Positions 1 to 8,170 of a stretch of 64,000 nt of DNA are shown piece after piece. The translations under genes were made by a program, and so were the position numbers. Location: assembly GCF_000378005.1 (NCBI RefSeq), contig NZ_KB899040.1:1069145-1133144 (forward strand), in the 5' to 3' direction. Within the stretch, counting starts at the first letter, position 1; the number at the start of each line of letters is the position of its first letter. The DNA is from Coprothermobacter platensis DSM 11748 (lineage in GTDB: Bacteria > Coprothermobacterota > Coprothermobacteria > Coprothermobacterales > Coprothermobacteraceae). The notes under the pieces are model-generated. The model searched no databases and was not told the origin of the DNA. It saw only the letters and a program-made list of their open reading frames with translations.

Positions 1-190
1 AATTAGCCACAGCATGAGCAAATTCCAGGGCATTCTCGTAAAAACGAAGTTTGGCATTGAAAACTGCGACAATGTTCGAACTCTGATTATTTCTCAGGAT
101 AAGCTGATCCATGAAACTTCTATAAAGGTTAGGACTGCTGGTCCTACTCAACGTAACTTTAAGCCGCTGGCGTCTCCACCAACTAATCAT
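1..190 (-). CDS. hypothetical protein, N-terminal part, runs off the window
   Basis: An open minus-strand frame begins with ATG at 190-188 and stays open to base 1 (63 codons). The start overlaps the stop of the upstream gene by 8 nt (ATG and TAG interleaved), the kind of tight junction seen elsewhere on this strand, which supports translational coupling. The peptide begins MISWWRRQRLK and includes a polar stretch rich in Asn, Arg and Phe. I do not recognise a family from this fragment, and the C-terminus lies outside the window. Confidence 0.55.
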   Translation of the reverse strand, partial: MISWWRRQRLKVTLSRTSSPNLYRSFMDQLILRNNQSSNIVAVFNAKLRFYENALEFAHAVAN

Positions 191-686
191 CCTGGTTTAC
201 ACCTTCCAGCAAATAACGTTCATATTTTAGGTAAAGATCAGGGTTCATCATCTTCAATAACATGTATTTTGAGCGTGTTTCGTATATGGCATTCATGGAG
301 ATTGAAAGTTTATCTTCCAACGGTTGGATAATGCCCGTTCTATCAGGGCTCATATCGACAGGCACAACACCAACAATAAAACTGCCTTCTTCATGCTGAA
401 AAACCTCTATGGCAGCAAGCTGGTTCTCTTGAATCCCAATCCATGTTCTGTTAAATAAATCGAAGCTGTTTTCATTCCATGGTCCAAAGCAAACGATGAG
501 ATTCTTCCCCATATAACGTGCATACCTGTAGACAGATAAATCTTGAGCATATTTATAACCCAAGGCAAAACCCCATGGTTCTTCTCTGATTTCGTCTTCA
601 GGTTCTACAATAAATGTTTCTTTCTCGTCTAGTTCAATAGACAATTGCTCCCCATCAAACAGCGCACATATTGATCCCATCACCAT
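183..686 (-). CDS. hypothetical protein, 167 aa
   Basis: An acidic soluble protein with no membrane segment and no motif I can place. It has an aromatic centre (residues about 35-75) and a charged C-terminus ending VNQDD. No good ribosome site marks the start; ATG at 686, GTG at 683 or ATG at 680 are all possible. It lies 75 nt downstream of the NagA-like gene on the same strand and overlaps the partial gene at the window edge by 8 nt, so it probably belongs to one transcript with both. Function unknown. Confidence 0.6.
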   Translation of the reverse strand: MVMGSICALFDGEQLSIELDEKETFIVEPEDEIREEPWGFALGYKYAQDLSVYRYARYMGKNLIVCFGPWNENSFDLFNRTWIGIQENQLAAIEVFQHEEGSFIVGVVPVDMSPDRTGIIQPLEDKLSISMNAIYETRSKYMLLKMMNPDLYLKYERYLLEGVNQDD

Positions 687-761
687 GGATTCATTTTATC
701 CCATTAATGCCCAGGTTCCAAAATCTCATGCTGGACGAATGTAATAAAGAATAAACGTTTT

Positions 762-1694
762 TCAATATTCGTCAGAAACTGTACAAAGTGGTAGGTCTAC
801 ATCCAGCCCCATATTTTCCAAAGGCGAACGACTAGCAGTCAACCAAAGTTCCTCCAACGGCATATTAAGCCATCTCGACAAGTTTATGATGCCGTCTTTC
901 AAGTTGGTTGCACTGCCTATGAGTGTTCCATCATCGTAAGCAGCACCTTTTTCCACCTTCAGCAGTCTTCCATCGATTTCATAGACGCCATCCTCCATGC
1001 CCATGCCTTCTGTTCCATTAGAAACAAAGATAACCCGGGAGAGCGATTTTGCCTTTATTGTCATACCAACCGTTGCCGGATGAACATGCACACCATCAAT
1101 GATTAACTCTACATAGGCGTCAGAGTACAAAGCTGTTCCGATGGGTCCCGGTTCTCTATGGTGAAAGAACTTCATGGAATTATAAAGATGGGTTATCCTA
1201 TTGGCACCGATGCCAATGGCCCTTTGCATCTGTTCGTAAGTAGCTCCCGTGTGCCCTAAGCTCACTGTCGCTCCGTTTTTTACCAAATAATCTATCACTT
1301 CAAAAGCATTTGGAGCTTCTGGTGCTATCGTAACGATGAGAGGAAGTCCTTTTGCCACCTGAAGCAATTTCTCTGCTTTTTGCAGCGTAGGTTTTATTAT
1401 GTACTCCACAGGTTGGGAACCATGAAAATCTGGGTTCAAGAAAGGGCCCTCAACATGTATACCTAAGATTTTTGCTTCAGCACTGGATTGCTTTTTCGAT
1501 GCGATTACGACATTGTTTATGGTCTCCAAAATTGCATCCCACGAAACGGTTCGCGTAGTAGGGAACCAACCGTAAATGCCGCTTAAAGCTAAATACTCAC
1601 CTATCTCTTTTATAGCATCAACGCCATCCATGACGGACTTTCCTACAGCGCCGTGGATATGACTATCCACCAGACCTGGAAGTCTACGTATCAT
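762..1694 (-). CDS. nagA: NagA-like amidohydrolase with substituted catalytic Asp
   Basis: Belongs to the amidohydrolase superfamily and most resembles N-acetylglucosamine-6-phosphate deacetylase, which yields glucosamine-6-phosphate in amino-sugar recycling. Visible family features are the HIH pair (H12, H14), the metal Glu in HVEGPFL (E82), H148 in LGHTG and H169 in THLYNSM. At 310 aa it is shorter than usual (about 380), because the N-terminal beta-sandwich strand segment is absent and the protein starts almost at the first metal motif. Where NagA has the catalytic Asp (S/T-D-A), this protein reads VSNGTEG with Asn226, confirmed in the codon AAT. It may be an inactive or altered-specificity relative. 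The start ATG follows GCAGGAGG with good spacing. Confidence 0.8.
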   Translation of the reverse strand: MIRRLPGLVDSHIHGAVGKSVMDGVDAIKEIGEYLALSGIYGWFPTTRTVSWDAILETINNVVIASKKQSSAEAKILGIHVEGPFLNPDFHGSQPVEYIIKPTLQKAEKLLQVAKGLPLIVTIAPEAPNAFEVIDYLVKNGATVSLGHTGATYEQMQRAIGIGANRITHLYNSMKFFHHREPGPIGTALYSDAYVELIIDGVHVHPATVGMTIKAKSLSRVIFVSNGTEGMGMEDGVYEIDGRLLKVEKGAAYDDGTLIGSATNLKDGIINLSRWLNMPLEELWLTASRSPLENMGLDVDLPLCTVSDEY

Positions 1695-1747
1695 TTTCGC
1701 CTCCTGCAGCGCAAGTTTAAATTAACGTTAATAGCATTACCTTAATA

Positions 1748-2125
1748 TTATAAGCTATTATTATCCTCCGTACTGTTTTTCCCATATGCGCTGTTATTGT
1801 TATCTTGGGCATTAGAATCAGATTTTACTGTTTTTAGAAGATCTTTTGTGATATCTAACTGTTCTTGCAATCCTTGTTTTTCTTCTTGAAGCTTCTTTAT
1901 TTCATCCCGCAGACCTTTTATAGTTCTTCCTCTGCTATTGAAACTCGGCAGCACAAGAAGGATGCCAAGAATGACACCCAAGAGCATAGACACAACCAAA
2001 ATCAGTGCCGATGAGCCCTGAAAACTCCAAAATAGAAAATTGATTTTCATAGACACGGTGTTTTGCATGCCGAATACCACGGCCGCGACAGCAATAACCA
2101 GTATGGAAAGGATAGTACCTGCCAT
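1748..2125 (-). CDS. LapA-domain (DUF1049) membrane protein
   Basis: A 125-residue inner-membrane protein. Two hydrophobic segments (about residues 1-20 and 38-60) flank a short polar linker, followed by a coiled-coil rich in Lys/Glu/Gln (about 66-98) and an Asn/Ser-rich tail. This is the LapA/YciS layout, linked in other bacteria to envelope or lipopolysaccharide assembly; the role here is not evident. I place the start at ATG 2125, overlapping the stop of the DUF3783 gene as TAATG, rather than at the longer upstream extension, which would run through the neighbour in another frame. The pair is translationally coupled. Confidence 0.8.
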   Translation of the reverse strand: MAGTILSILVIAVAAVVFGMQNTVSMKINFLFWSFQGSSALILVVSMLLGVILGILLVLPSFNSRGRTIKGLRDEIKKLQEEKQGLQEQLDITKDLLKTVKSDSNAQDNNNSAYGKNSTEDNNSL

Positions 2126-2334
2126 TAGCTGTTCCCCCTCTGTTTTTTCATAAACTCGTGCTCTTTTACTACTTCTTCCATCAAATCGCCGACTTTCCAC
2201 TGCATGTTTGTCGGCGTTGTCACAGCAAATACGAACTCTTTTTCTGGTAACGCGGCTCTACATGCTTTCATCACTTTAGACAACTCTTCATCACTAAAGC
2301 CATGAAGAAGCACAAACCGTTGTTCTTCATTCAT
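2125..2334 (-). CDS. DUF3783 domain protein, 69 aa
   Basis: A small soluble protein matching the DUF3783 pattern: an N-terminal VLLHGFSDEEL, a central AVTTPTNMQWKVGDL and a terminal EHEFMKKQ. Family function is unknown; the compact alpha/beta size is typical. It begins with ATG preceded by GGAGGCAAACGC and its stop overlaps the ATG of the LapA-domain gene (TAATG), so the two are almost certainly co-translated. Confidence 0.8.
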   Translation of the reverse strand: MNEEQRFVLLHGFSDEELSKVMKACRAALPEKEFVFAVTTPTNMQWKVGDLMEEVVKEHEFMKKQRGNS

Positions 2335-2368
2335 GAACGCGTTTGCCTCCTCTCAATGATATGAACAG

Positions 2369-3313
2369 TCATTGTTTAACGCTTTTTGCAAATGCTTCTG
2401 CTGTTATTCTTAAACCTTCTTCCAACGTTGTTTTCGGTTGCCAACCGAGCACCTCCCGAGCCTTTGAAAAATCAAGGCAACTACGTTGCAGTTCGCCAGG
2501 TATTGCCGGACCATGCACTTCTGGAAAATCTTTTCCCACAAAACGGCGTAGCAAATTGAATATATCCATAACGCTGCTTTCTTTAGATGTACCAATATTG
2601 AATATTCCAGTAACGTCATTCTGAGCTGCCCTAACATTGGCATCCACTACATCTTCTACAAATACAAAATCTCTTGTTTGTATTCCATCACCGTTAATTA
2701 CAGGAGTTTCCCCAGAGAGCATTTTTTCCAAGAAAATCGCTACAACACCAGCTTCTCCTTTGGTACTCTGGCCAGGGCCATAAACATTACTGTAACGAAG
2801 CGCTACATAAGGTAGTCCGTGAACCACATGGTAATAGTACAAATACTTTTCTACAGAGAATTTTGCGACTCCATAAGGTGATAACGGATTAGGTATTACC
2901 GTCTCTGGCGTGGGTAGTGTATCAACATCACCGTAGATTGCGCCACCAGTAGAAGAAAAGACAAACTTCACTTTGCTTATGTCCTCTGCACTTTCCACAA
3001 GACCCTGTATAACATTTATACTACCCAGAACATTGATAGAAGCATCTTCCATAGGTTGCTGCAAGCTCTTCCTTAGATTGATCTGAGCGGCCATATGGAA
3101 TACCAAATCTGGCTTAAAATCCTTTATGAATTGTTTCGCTTCTAAACTTCTTATATCCAGAGCAATAAGTTTCGCATTCGGATTTACCTTGGCGGCATCT
3201 CCTGTAGATAAATCATCCAATACAACGACCTCATCTCCTTCAGAAACCAATCTGTTCACCAAGTGACTTCCTATGAATCCTGCACCACCTGTTACGATAA
3301 CGCGTTTAGCCAA
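2369..3313 (-). CDS. NAD-dependent epimerase, UDP-glucose 4-epimerase type
   Basis: Extended short-chain dehydrogenase of the nucleotide-sugar epimerase group, 314 aa. The Rossmann signature GGAGFIGS sits at residues 9-16, the SST stretch at 120-122 supplies the active-site Ser/Thr, and YGVAK gives the catalytic Tyr147 and Lys151. It probably interconverts UDP-glucose and UDP-galactose (or the N-acetyl forms) for surface polysaccharide. Start is TTG at 3313 with GGGAGG nine bases upstream. Substrate cannot be read from sequence alone. Confidence 0.85.
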   Translation of the reverse strand: MAKRVIVTGGAGFIGSHLVNRLVSEGDEVVVLDDLSTGDAAKVNPNAKLIALDIRSLEAKQFIKDFKPDLVFHMAAQINLRKSLQQPMEDASINVLGSINVIQGLVESAEDISKVKFVFSSTGGAIYGDVDTLPTPETVIPNPLSPYGVAKFSVEKYLYYYHVVHGLPYVALRYSNVYGPGQSTKGEAGVVAIFLEKMLSGETPVINGDGIQTRDFVFVEDVVDANVRAAQNDVTGIFNIGTSKESSVMDIFNLLRRFVGKDFPEVHGPAIPGELQRSCLDFSKAREVLGWQPKTTLEEGLRITAEAFAKSVKQ

Positions 3314-3420
3314 TTTGCTATACCTCCCAAACCGTTTTCTCTTTTATTATTCTTATACCGAGATACCATGTAAAGTATAAGCTACGATTCTTTTCGAACT
3401 ACAATATCCATTAAATATAC

Positions 3421-4050
3421 TTATCTATGCTTAAAAAGTTCCGCAATTTCGCTGTCTTTAGGTTGGGTAAAATCGGTATAAAACTCACCCACTCCCATGA
3501 AATCTTCCGGCACGAGCAAAGCATAGACCTTATCTACTTCTTGCTTGAATTCTGGTAAGCGGTCCATTGAAATAACAGGCACTGCAACCACCACAGCTTT
3601 TGTACCTTGCGCTTTTACAAATCTGATCGCAGCATGCATAGTGGCACCTGTAGCGATACCATCATCTGTTAGTATGATGGTGTTGTGAGCAATGTTTCCA
3701 TAAGAGCTACTCCCTCTGATCTGGCTAAGTTGATTCACAAGTTCATCGAGCTTTTCATGCCTCGTCTGATCGATATATGACTCTGCTACATTAAAATTGT
3801 CTTTTATAACCTCATCCACATAAAATGATCCATCAGGTGCTACAGCCCCCACAGCCAGTTCAGGGTCAAACGGAACACCTATTTTCTTTATGCCCAGCAC
3901 ATCCCAAGGCAAATTAAGTTCCTGCGCCAATGTATGAGCCATGATGGCACCGGCATGCAGGATGCCCATTATTACAGTGTCATTGATGCCCTTATAATCT
4001 AAAAGCGATGCAGAAAGTTTGTGGGCTGCATCTTCAAATGACTCAAACAA
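3421..4050 (-). CDS. phosphoribosyltransferase family protein
   Basis: A type I PRTase-fold protein of about 209 aa. The PRPP-binding loop reads ILTDDGIATGAT, about residue 126-137 from the chosen start, with the hydrophobic strand and two acidic residues expected for Mg-PRPP binding. An N-terminal LHAGAIMAH loop and the KKIGVPFDPELAVGAV segment resemble stand-alone PRTases predicted to act on nucleobases, in the group of large 'predicted phosphoribosyltransferase' proteins. I prefer the TTG at 4050, spaced correctly from AGGGGGTG; GTG at 4059 lies inside that ribosome site. Exact base substrate unknown. Confidence 0.78.
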   Translation of the reverse strand: MFESFEDAAHKLSASLLDYKGINDTVIMGILHAGAIMAHTLAQELNLPWDVLGIKKIGVPFDPELAVGAVAPDGSFYVDEVIKDNFNVAESYIDQTRHEKLDELVNQLSQIRGSSSYGNIAHNTIILTDDGIATGATMHAAIRFVKAQGTKAVVVAVPVISMDRLPEFKQEVDKVYALLVPEDFMGVGEFYTDFTQPKDSEIAELFKHR

Positions 4051-4173
4051 ACATATCACCCCCTATTACAATAATATTCTAACTAAAAGTGCAAGACATG
4101 AAGAAACAGAAAGTCATATTCATGAAGGCTGAGAAAAATGCGGTTCAAGGATAAAAAAGGAGGTTCGTCGTAC

Positions 4174-4410
4174 ATGAACGGCATAGCAAGAGCGCTGATC
4201 GTTGCAGGTTTATCCTTGCTTATTTTAGGTCTTTTACTTTGGGTATTTTCTTCCACACGTTTGAGGCTTATCCCCTTTGGCAGACTTCCTGGTGACATTT
4301 ACATAAAGCGCGGAAATTTTGTTTTTTATGCTCCTATCGTGAGCTTCTTAATACTTAGTCTTCTGCTCACGCTTTTTGTCAATATTATCGTCAGGATCTT
4401 TTTCCATTGA
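4174..4410 (+). CDS. DUF2905 two-helix membrane protein
   Basis: A 78-residue protein with two transmembrane helices (about 5-25 and 52-72) separated by the motif IPFGRLPGDIYIKRGN, which is diagnostic of DUF2905. Start ATG 4174 is fixed by an AGGAGG ribosome site (about 4161-4166); the frame is open further upstream but lacks a site there. It is the only plus-strand gene in the first 10.8 kb. Its 3' end overlaps the convergent DedA gene by 63 nt. Function unknown in the family. Confidence 0.82.
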   Translation: MNGIARALIVAGLSLLILGLLLWVFSSTRLRLIPFGRLPGDIYIKRGNFVFYAPIVSFLILSLLLTLFVNIIVRIFFH

Positions 4411-5004
4411 AACAGTCCTATTTCTATACCAATGCCATAAACGCATAATCACTGTCAAACTTATGAAAGCGAGACCCCATCCTATTATGATGGCCCAAAG
4501 CCAGTTGCCGCTGGAACTTGCACCCAGCAAGGTCAATAGCAGCTTAGAACCCTGCCAGTTTGCCCAAAGAACTGCGTAGTTCCAGCTTATTGCACCTATG
4601 GACGAAAACAGTGTATACCGCAGGAGATCCATACCAAAACTGCCAGAAAGCAGTATGGTAGGGGTTCTTATCGGACCAAACCAACGTGATATAACCACAG
4701 CCCAAGCGCCATACTTTTTCGTAAACTTTTGCAAGCTATCGATGTCATCTTGGTCCATACGGAGAAATTTAAGTTTGAGAACAAAATCTGGACCAAGTTT
4801 TTTCCCCAAGAGATATCCGATTACGTTACCTAAAAGGTTTGATAAACCAGCTAATATACCCGCTATGAAAAACGATGTCTGCCCTTTCATAATCAAATAA
4901 GAAACCCATAAAAAAGCAGGTTCGAACGGGACGCCTGGCATACCAGTTCCTTCTACAACAAGCAATAAATCTAAAACGAGATTTGCTAAGAACGCTTGGC
5001 TCAT
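4348..5004 (-). CDS. DedA family membrane protein
   Basis: A DedA/SNARE-associated (VTT) domain protein of 218 aa. It shows the N-terminal re-entrant region with EGTGMPGVPFEPAFL, the GYLLGKKLG helix, and the hallmark SRWFGPIRTPTILLSG segment, with hydrophobic helices to the C-terminus and a charged cytoplasmic tail. DedA proteins move lipids such as undecaprenyl phosphate or phospholipids across the membrane. ATG 5004 lies 7 nt after the phosphatidylserine decarboxylase stop, making it the last gene of a PIG-L/ligase/Psd/DedA operon; a lipid flippase role there would be logical (inference). Confidence 0.87.
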   Translation of the reverse strand: MSQAFLANLVLDLLLVVEGTGMPGVPFEPAFLWVSYLIMKGQTSFFIAGILAGLSNLLGNVIGYLLGKKLGPDFVLKLKFLRMDQDDIDSLQKFTKKYGAWAVVISRWFGPIRTPTILLSGSFGMDLLRYTLFSSIGAISWNYAVLWANWQGSKLLLTLLGASSSGNWLWAIIIGWGLAFISLTVIMRLWHWYRNRTVSMEKDPDDNIDKKREQKTKY

Positions 5005-5011
5005 TGTCTAC

Positions 5012-5710
5012 TCACCAATTTGCTAAGATTGTCTCGGCACCTACGACATGCTGACCCACTGTCACATGCCATGACAGGTCTTTTTTCGGTATGAACAAAT
5101 CAACCTGAGAGCCTCTCTTTATGAACGAAATCTTCTGCCCTTTTTTCACGTTATCTCCTTCTCTCACAAAAGTCTCAATTTTATTGACGAATTTATCCGC
5201 TATCTCCACCATGGCAATTGTACCCAATTCGCTATTTACGACCACAGTTGAGCGTTCATTTTCAAAATGCCATTTCTTGCTGAATAAATCCACCCACCGC
5301 CTTAACCACGTAATTTTTACATATTCCCACAAATCTACCATGGGCAAATTCGTTTTTGCCTGATAGTGGTAGATACTGTCAATATGTCCATCAACCGGAG
5401 CATAGTTAAAATGAACGTCCAACGGAGACATGTATATACCTATAAGCCAACCATCACTATCCCCCTTGTACATCTTAGTAATCTCAGGGATGCTAATCGC
5501 TTCACCAAGCTTGTTGCTTACCACCTTACCGTCTTTAACAGGTTTAATATAAACAACTTGCCCATCAGCAGGTGCAATGATTATATTGTCTCCTTCCGGA
5601 GCCTTACGTTTTGGATCCCTAAAAAACCAAACATTTCTAAAATACCAATAGCTGCCTAAACCGGCAGCACCAACCATTAACATTGAAATCAAGACATTTT
5701 TTCTTACCAT
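5012..5710 (-). CDS. psd: phosphatidylserine decarboxylase
   Basis: Pyruvoyl-dependent decarboxylase that makes phosphatidylethanolamine from phosphatidylserine (or the archaetidyl analogue). From ATG 5710 it has 232 aa: a single N-terminal membrane segment (about 5-22), APADGQV (about 46-52) with the conserved Asp, the SPLDVHFNYAPVDG block with the catalytic His near residue 100, and the self-cleavage site in KRGSQVDLFIP (Gly200-Ser201), where Ser becomes the pyruvoyl group. The length fits the short bacterial class. The start overlaps the upstream stop by 7 nt and follows AAAGGT. A longer reading into the neighbour gene is open but unsupported. Confidence 0.88.
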   Translation of the reverse strand: MVRKNVLISMLMVGAAGLGSYWYFRNVWFFRDPKRKAPEGDNIIIAPADGQVVYIKPVKDGKVVSNKLGEAISIPEITKMYKGDSDGWLIGIYMSPLDVHFNYAPVDGHIDSIYHYQAKTNLPMVDLWEYVKITWLRRWVDLFSKKWHFENERSTVVVNSELGTIAMVEIADKFVNKIETFVREGDNVKKGQKISFIKRGSQVDLFIPKKDLSWHVTVGQHVVGAETILANW

Positions 5711-6681
5711 TCTTTTAGTACCTTTCTTATATTGTAAGGTGCTTTCGGTAAATAATAGAAAACAAAACCACATAATGCCTTAACTGGGTTAAATGAGAAG
5801 TGTTTTTTCTTCCCTAATTCCAATTTCCCACCACGATACCCATTATCCAGAATATTATATGTATTCTCCAGGCCATAATCTTCATATATGTTACGGACTA
5901 TGTCTGCCGGCGACGTAGAAAAACATGTTTCAGGAATATCAATTAATTGGGAAAGCTCTTCATACAAATGCTTAATTGGTTCCACATATCCATAGCGTGC
6001 GACAACCGTTCTTAGCTCATTATATCGCTGATAATCTCCATCGAACCTATGGCTATCTGCAGCAACAACACTCAGCGCATAAACCAGTTTTTCTATGCGT
6101 TCTAAATCCCATGTAGAATCAAAAAGCCGCATTTCTAAAGTACCCAACCGCTTAGAAATTATCACATCTTGGAAACGATAATACTTGTCATCTCTAAGTG
6201 GACCAATGGCAAATCCTTCTGCCCATCGAAACGACTTCCCGTACGGTTTGTTATTTGCCAGTGGAGCATTCGCAGTAAGTAGTGCAAGTAAGGGAAGAAA
6301 ATGTATGATGTTATCGTAAGAATGCTCAAAATCATCAAATCCGCTCATGTGGATGTGAAGTCCAGCGATGTTTCGCGGTGCCCATTGATCAATGAGACTC
6401 CCCATGGCCACTATATAACCAGACGTTGCATTAGCTAAGTCACGCCTCCGTAACGAAAGATCGTCTATTAATTCCAAGGGAGTATCGCATATTCTCGTGG
6501 AAATTTCCACGCTGCTCATCAACCCCAACCGTAAATCCTGACCTCTATTGAAATTTGTAGCACTATGTGAGTAATAAAAGCTCGGATTGCTCCACAATAG
6601 TTTGCTCATATAATAAAGCGACTGGACATTGGGATGAACAGGCTCTAAGACAAAAACTTCTTCTTCAAGACCAAATCTCAT
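5704..6681 (-). CDS. GCS2-type carboxylate-amine ligase
   Basis: Glutamate-cysteine ligase family 2 fold, about 325 aa, ATP-dependent formation of an amide between a carboxylate and an amine. Signature elements are the N-terminal GLEEEVFVLE acidic metal and ATP motif, VEISTRIC, AGLHIHMSG, and the RLGTLEMRLFDSTWD block. I choose ATG 6681, which has TGAGGA seven bases upstream; TTG 6705 would overlap the PIG-L gene and has no site. The stop overlaps the psd start. The true substrates are unknown; its place between a sugar deacetylase and a phospholipid decarboxylase suggests aminoacylation of a thiol or lipid head group (inference). Confidence 0.78.
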   Translation of the reverse strand: MRFGLEEEVFVLEPVHPNVQSLYYMSKLLWSNPSFYYSHSATNFNRGQDLRLGLMSSVEISTRICDTPLELIDDLSLRRRDLANATSGYIVAMGSLIDQWAPRNIAGLHIHMSGFDDFEHSYDNIIHFLPLLALLTANAPLANNKPYGKSFRWAEGFAIGPLRDDKYYRFQDVIISKRLGTLEMRLFDSTWDLERIEKLVYALSVVAADSHRFDGDYQRYNELRTVVARYGYVEPIKHLYEELSQLIDIPETCFSTSPADIVRNIYEDYGLENTYNILDNGYRGGKLELGKKKHFSFNPVKALCGFVFYYLPKAPYNIRKVLKEW

Positions 6682-6691
6682 ACGGCATTCC

Positions 6692-8137
6692 TCATAGTTC
6701 AACAAAGCGCCATGGCAACGTGCTCATTGAAAGGCCTTCATAGAAGGCCTTTACAGAAACTGATAGTAAAGAAATTCCGTTGATATCGGAAATTTTAACA
6801 CCCAGCATATTGTTCAGTTGTAATGCCTCAGTACCATGTGTATCCTCGGCATAAAGAATCTCTGGGCCAGCTCCTGTAACTCTTACTTTCATGTTTGATG
6901 AATGTACTGATCCTTTGGCGTCGAAACATATCATATTTACAACAAAAACGGTTCCTTCTTTGGGCTTACCTGCGGTGGTTATACACAGAAAAAGTGAATG
7001 TTCGCTGCTACCAGCGTAGAGCTTTTCGATGTAAGCGCCTCCATTAATCATGCGAAGCTCACTATTACCTTGGGGCGCATAAGCTACAGGGCTTTCCTTG
7101 ACGGTTTCTATTAAAAAACCGTTCAAGTTTACAGTAGCGCTCAGCTTTGTAGCTTCCGGCACAGATAATAAATTGAATAGTTCGTTTGGCCTTTCAAAAT
7201 TCTGTAAAAACTGAGGCATTACTGTTTCTTGTGTATGATAATAAGAAATTGCTTTTGCTTTGTCATTCTTGGCCTCTTGAGAAAGCGATAAAGAGTACCA
7301 CTTGTAACCTTGAACCAAGAAATACTTGGGCGGATTTACCGTTTTATCTAAAGGTCTTACGATAGGCATAGTTTGCCAATATCCTGAATGTATGACATAG
7401 GTAAACACTTTTGGTTCAAAATTGACCATCTTTTGCTGAGCAGTGAGTAGCGATAAGATAAGAAAGTTCGATGAGCCATAATGGTCGGAATTAACATCTG
7501 AACTATCCGTAACTATTATGCTTGTAGGTTGGTATTGCTCAAGAATGTCTACCATCTCTTTTTGAAGCTGATAGGCAGTAAAAGGTGCACCTTCTTGATA
7601 AGAATTCGCGTATGGGACAGCATCTTTCAACGTACAAATGGAATGCCGTGCCACACTTGACCAACCGTTTTGCCATAAATCTGCTATTCCTTTGTCTGGA
7701 AAGCCCAGGAAAATAACATCATTGTTTTTTATACCGAGTTCGTTGAGTGCATTTAGCGTTTCGCGCTGTCTATCTTCCCCATATTGTATGTACGTATAAG
7801 GCCTAGGTTTAATCTGATATTGATAAGCTTCCACGCCGCGCGTAAAGCAATCTCCGTTCGTAACCAAAACAACCTTAACCTGTTTACCTTCCTTAACAGC
7901 CATATGTATCAAGCCACCAGCACCCAAGCTTTCATCATCCGGGTGAGGAGCCACTACGAGCAGCTTCTCGCCTATTTCTGAAAGATGCAATGCCGAAATA
8001 GATGCTTGCAGACCATTCCCATTTTTTAATAGCAGAAAGGGAAACTTAATGCCGTGGAACGATGACGCCAGTAATATCAGTATTAAACATACACTTACCA
8101 CTGCTCTGGGGAGGATGCGCTTTAGGTAAGTTTTCAT
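6692..8137 (-). CDS. membrane-anchored PIG-L (LmbE-type) deacetylase
   Basis: Zinc-dependent N-acetyl-sugar deacetylase family. A signal anchor (about residues 10-26) is followed by the zinc motif APHPDDES at 63-70 and the second metal motif DVNSDH near 214-219, so the enzyme probably faces the outside. At 481 aa it is about twice the bare PIG-L length; the C-terminal ~200 residues form a beta-rich region with no motif I recognise. Relatives deacetylate GlcNAc on inositol lipids, mycothiol or bacillithiol precursors. First gene of the operon with the GCS2-type ligase, psd and DedA. An extended -10 box ends 6 nt before the ATG and there is no ribosome site, so the message may be leaderless. 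Confidence 0.82.
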   Translation of the reverse strand: MKTYLKRILPRAVVSVCLILILLASSFHGIKFPFLLLKNGNGLQASISALHLSEIGEKLLVVAPHPDDESLGAGGLIHMAVKEGKQVKVVLVTNGDCFTRGVEAYQYQIKPRPYTYIQYGEDRQRETLNALNELGIKNNDVIFLGFPDKGIADLWQNGWSSVARHSICTLKDAVPYANSYQEGAPFTAYQLQKEMVDILEQYQPTSIIVTDSSDVNSDHYGSSNFLILSLLTAQQKMVNFEPKVFTYVIHSGYWQTMPIVRPLDKTVNPPKYFLVQGYKWYSLSLSQEAKNDKAKAISYYHTQETVMPQFLQNFERPNELFNLLSVPEATKLSATVNLNGFLIETVKESPVAYAPQGNSELRMINGGAYIEKLYAGSSEHSLFLCITTAGKPKEGTVFVVNMICFDAKGSVHSSNMKVRVTGAGPEILYAEDTHGTEALQLNNMLGVKISDINGISLLSVSVKAFYEGLSMSTLPWRFVEL

Positions 8138-8143
8138 GAAAGC

Positions 8144-8152
8144 ATTATAACA
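8144..8152 (-). promoter_or_regulatory. extended -10 promoter for the PIG-L operon, probably leaderless
   Basis: On the minus strand TGTTATAAT (extended -10) lies exactly 6 nt before the ATG of the PIG-L gene, so transcription should begin at or next to the start codon. No Shine-Dalgarno sequence is present. No convincing -35 is visible, as is common for extended -10 promoters. Confidence 0.55.
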
Positions 8153-8170
8153 GCAGACGATATGGCGTCT

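Noticed and set aside
4900-4940. tRNA-like T-loop sequence GGTTCGAAC
   Set aside because: It is within the DedA coding region and no acceptor stem or anticodon arm can be formed around it.
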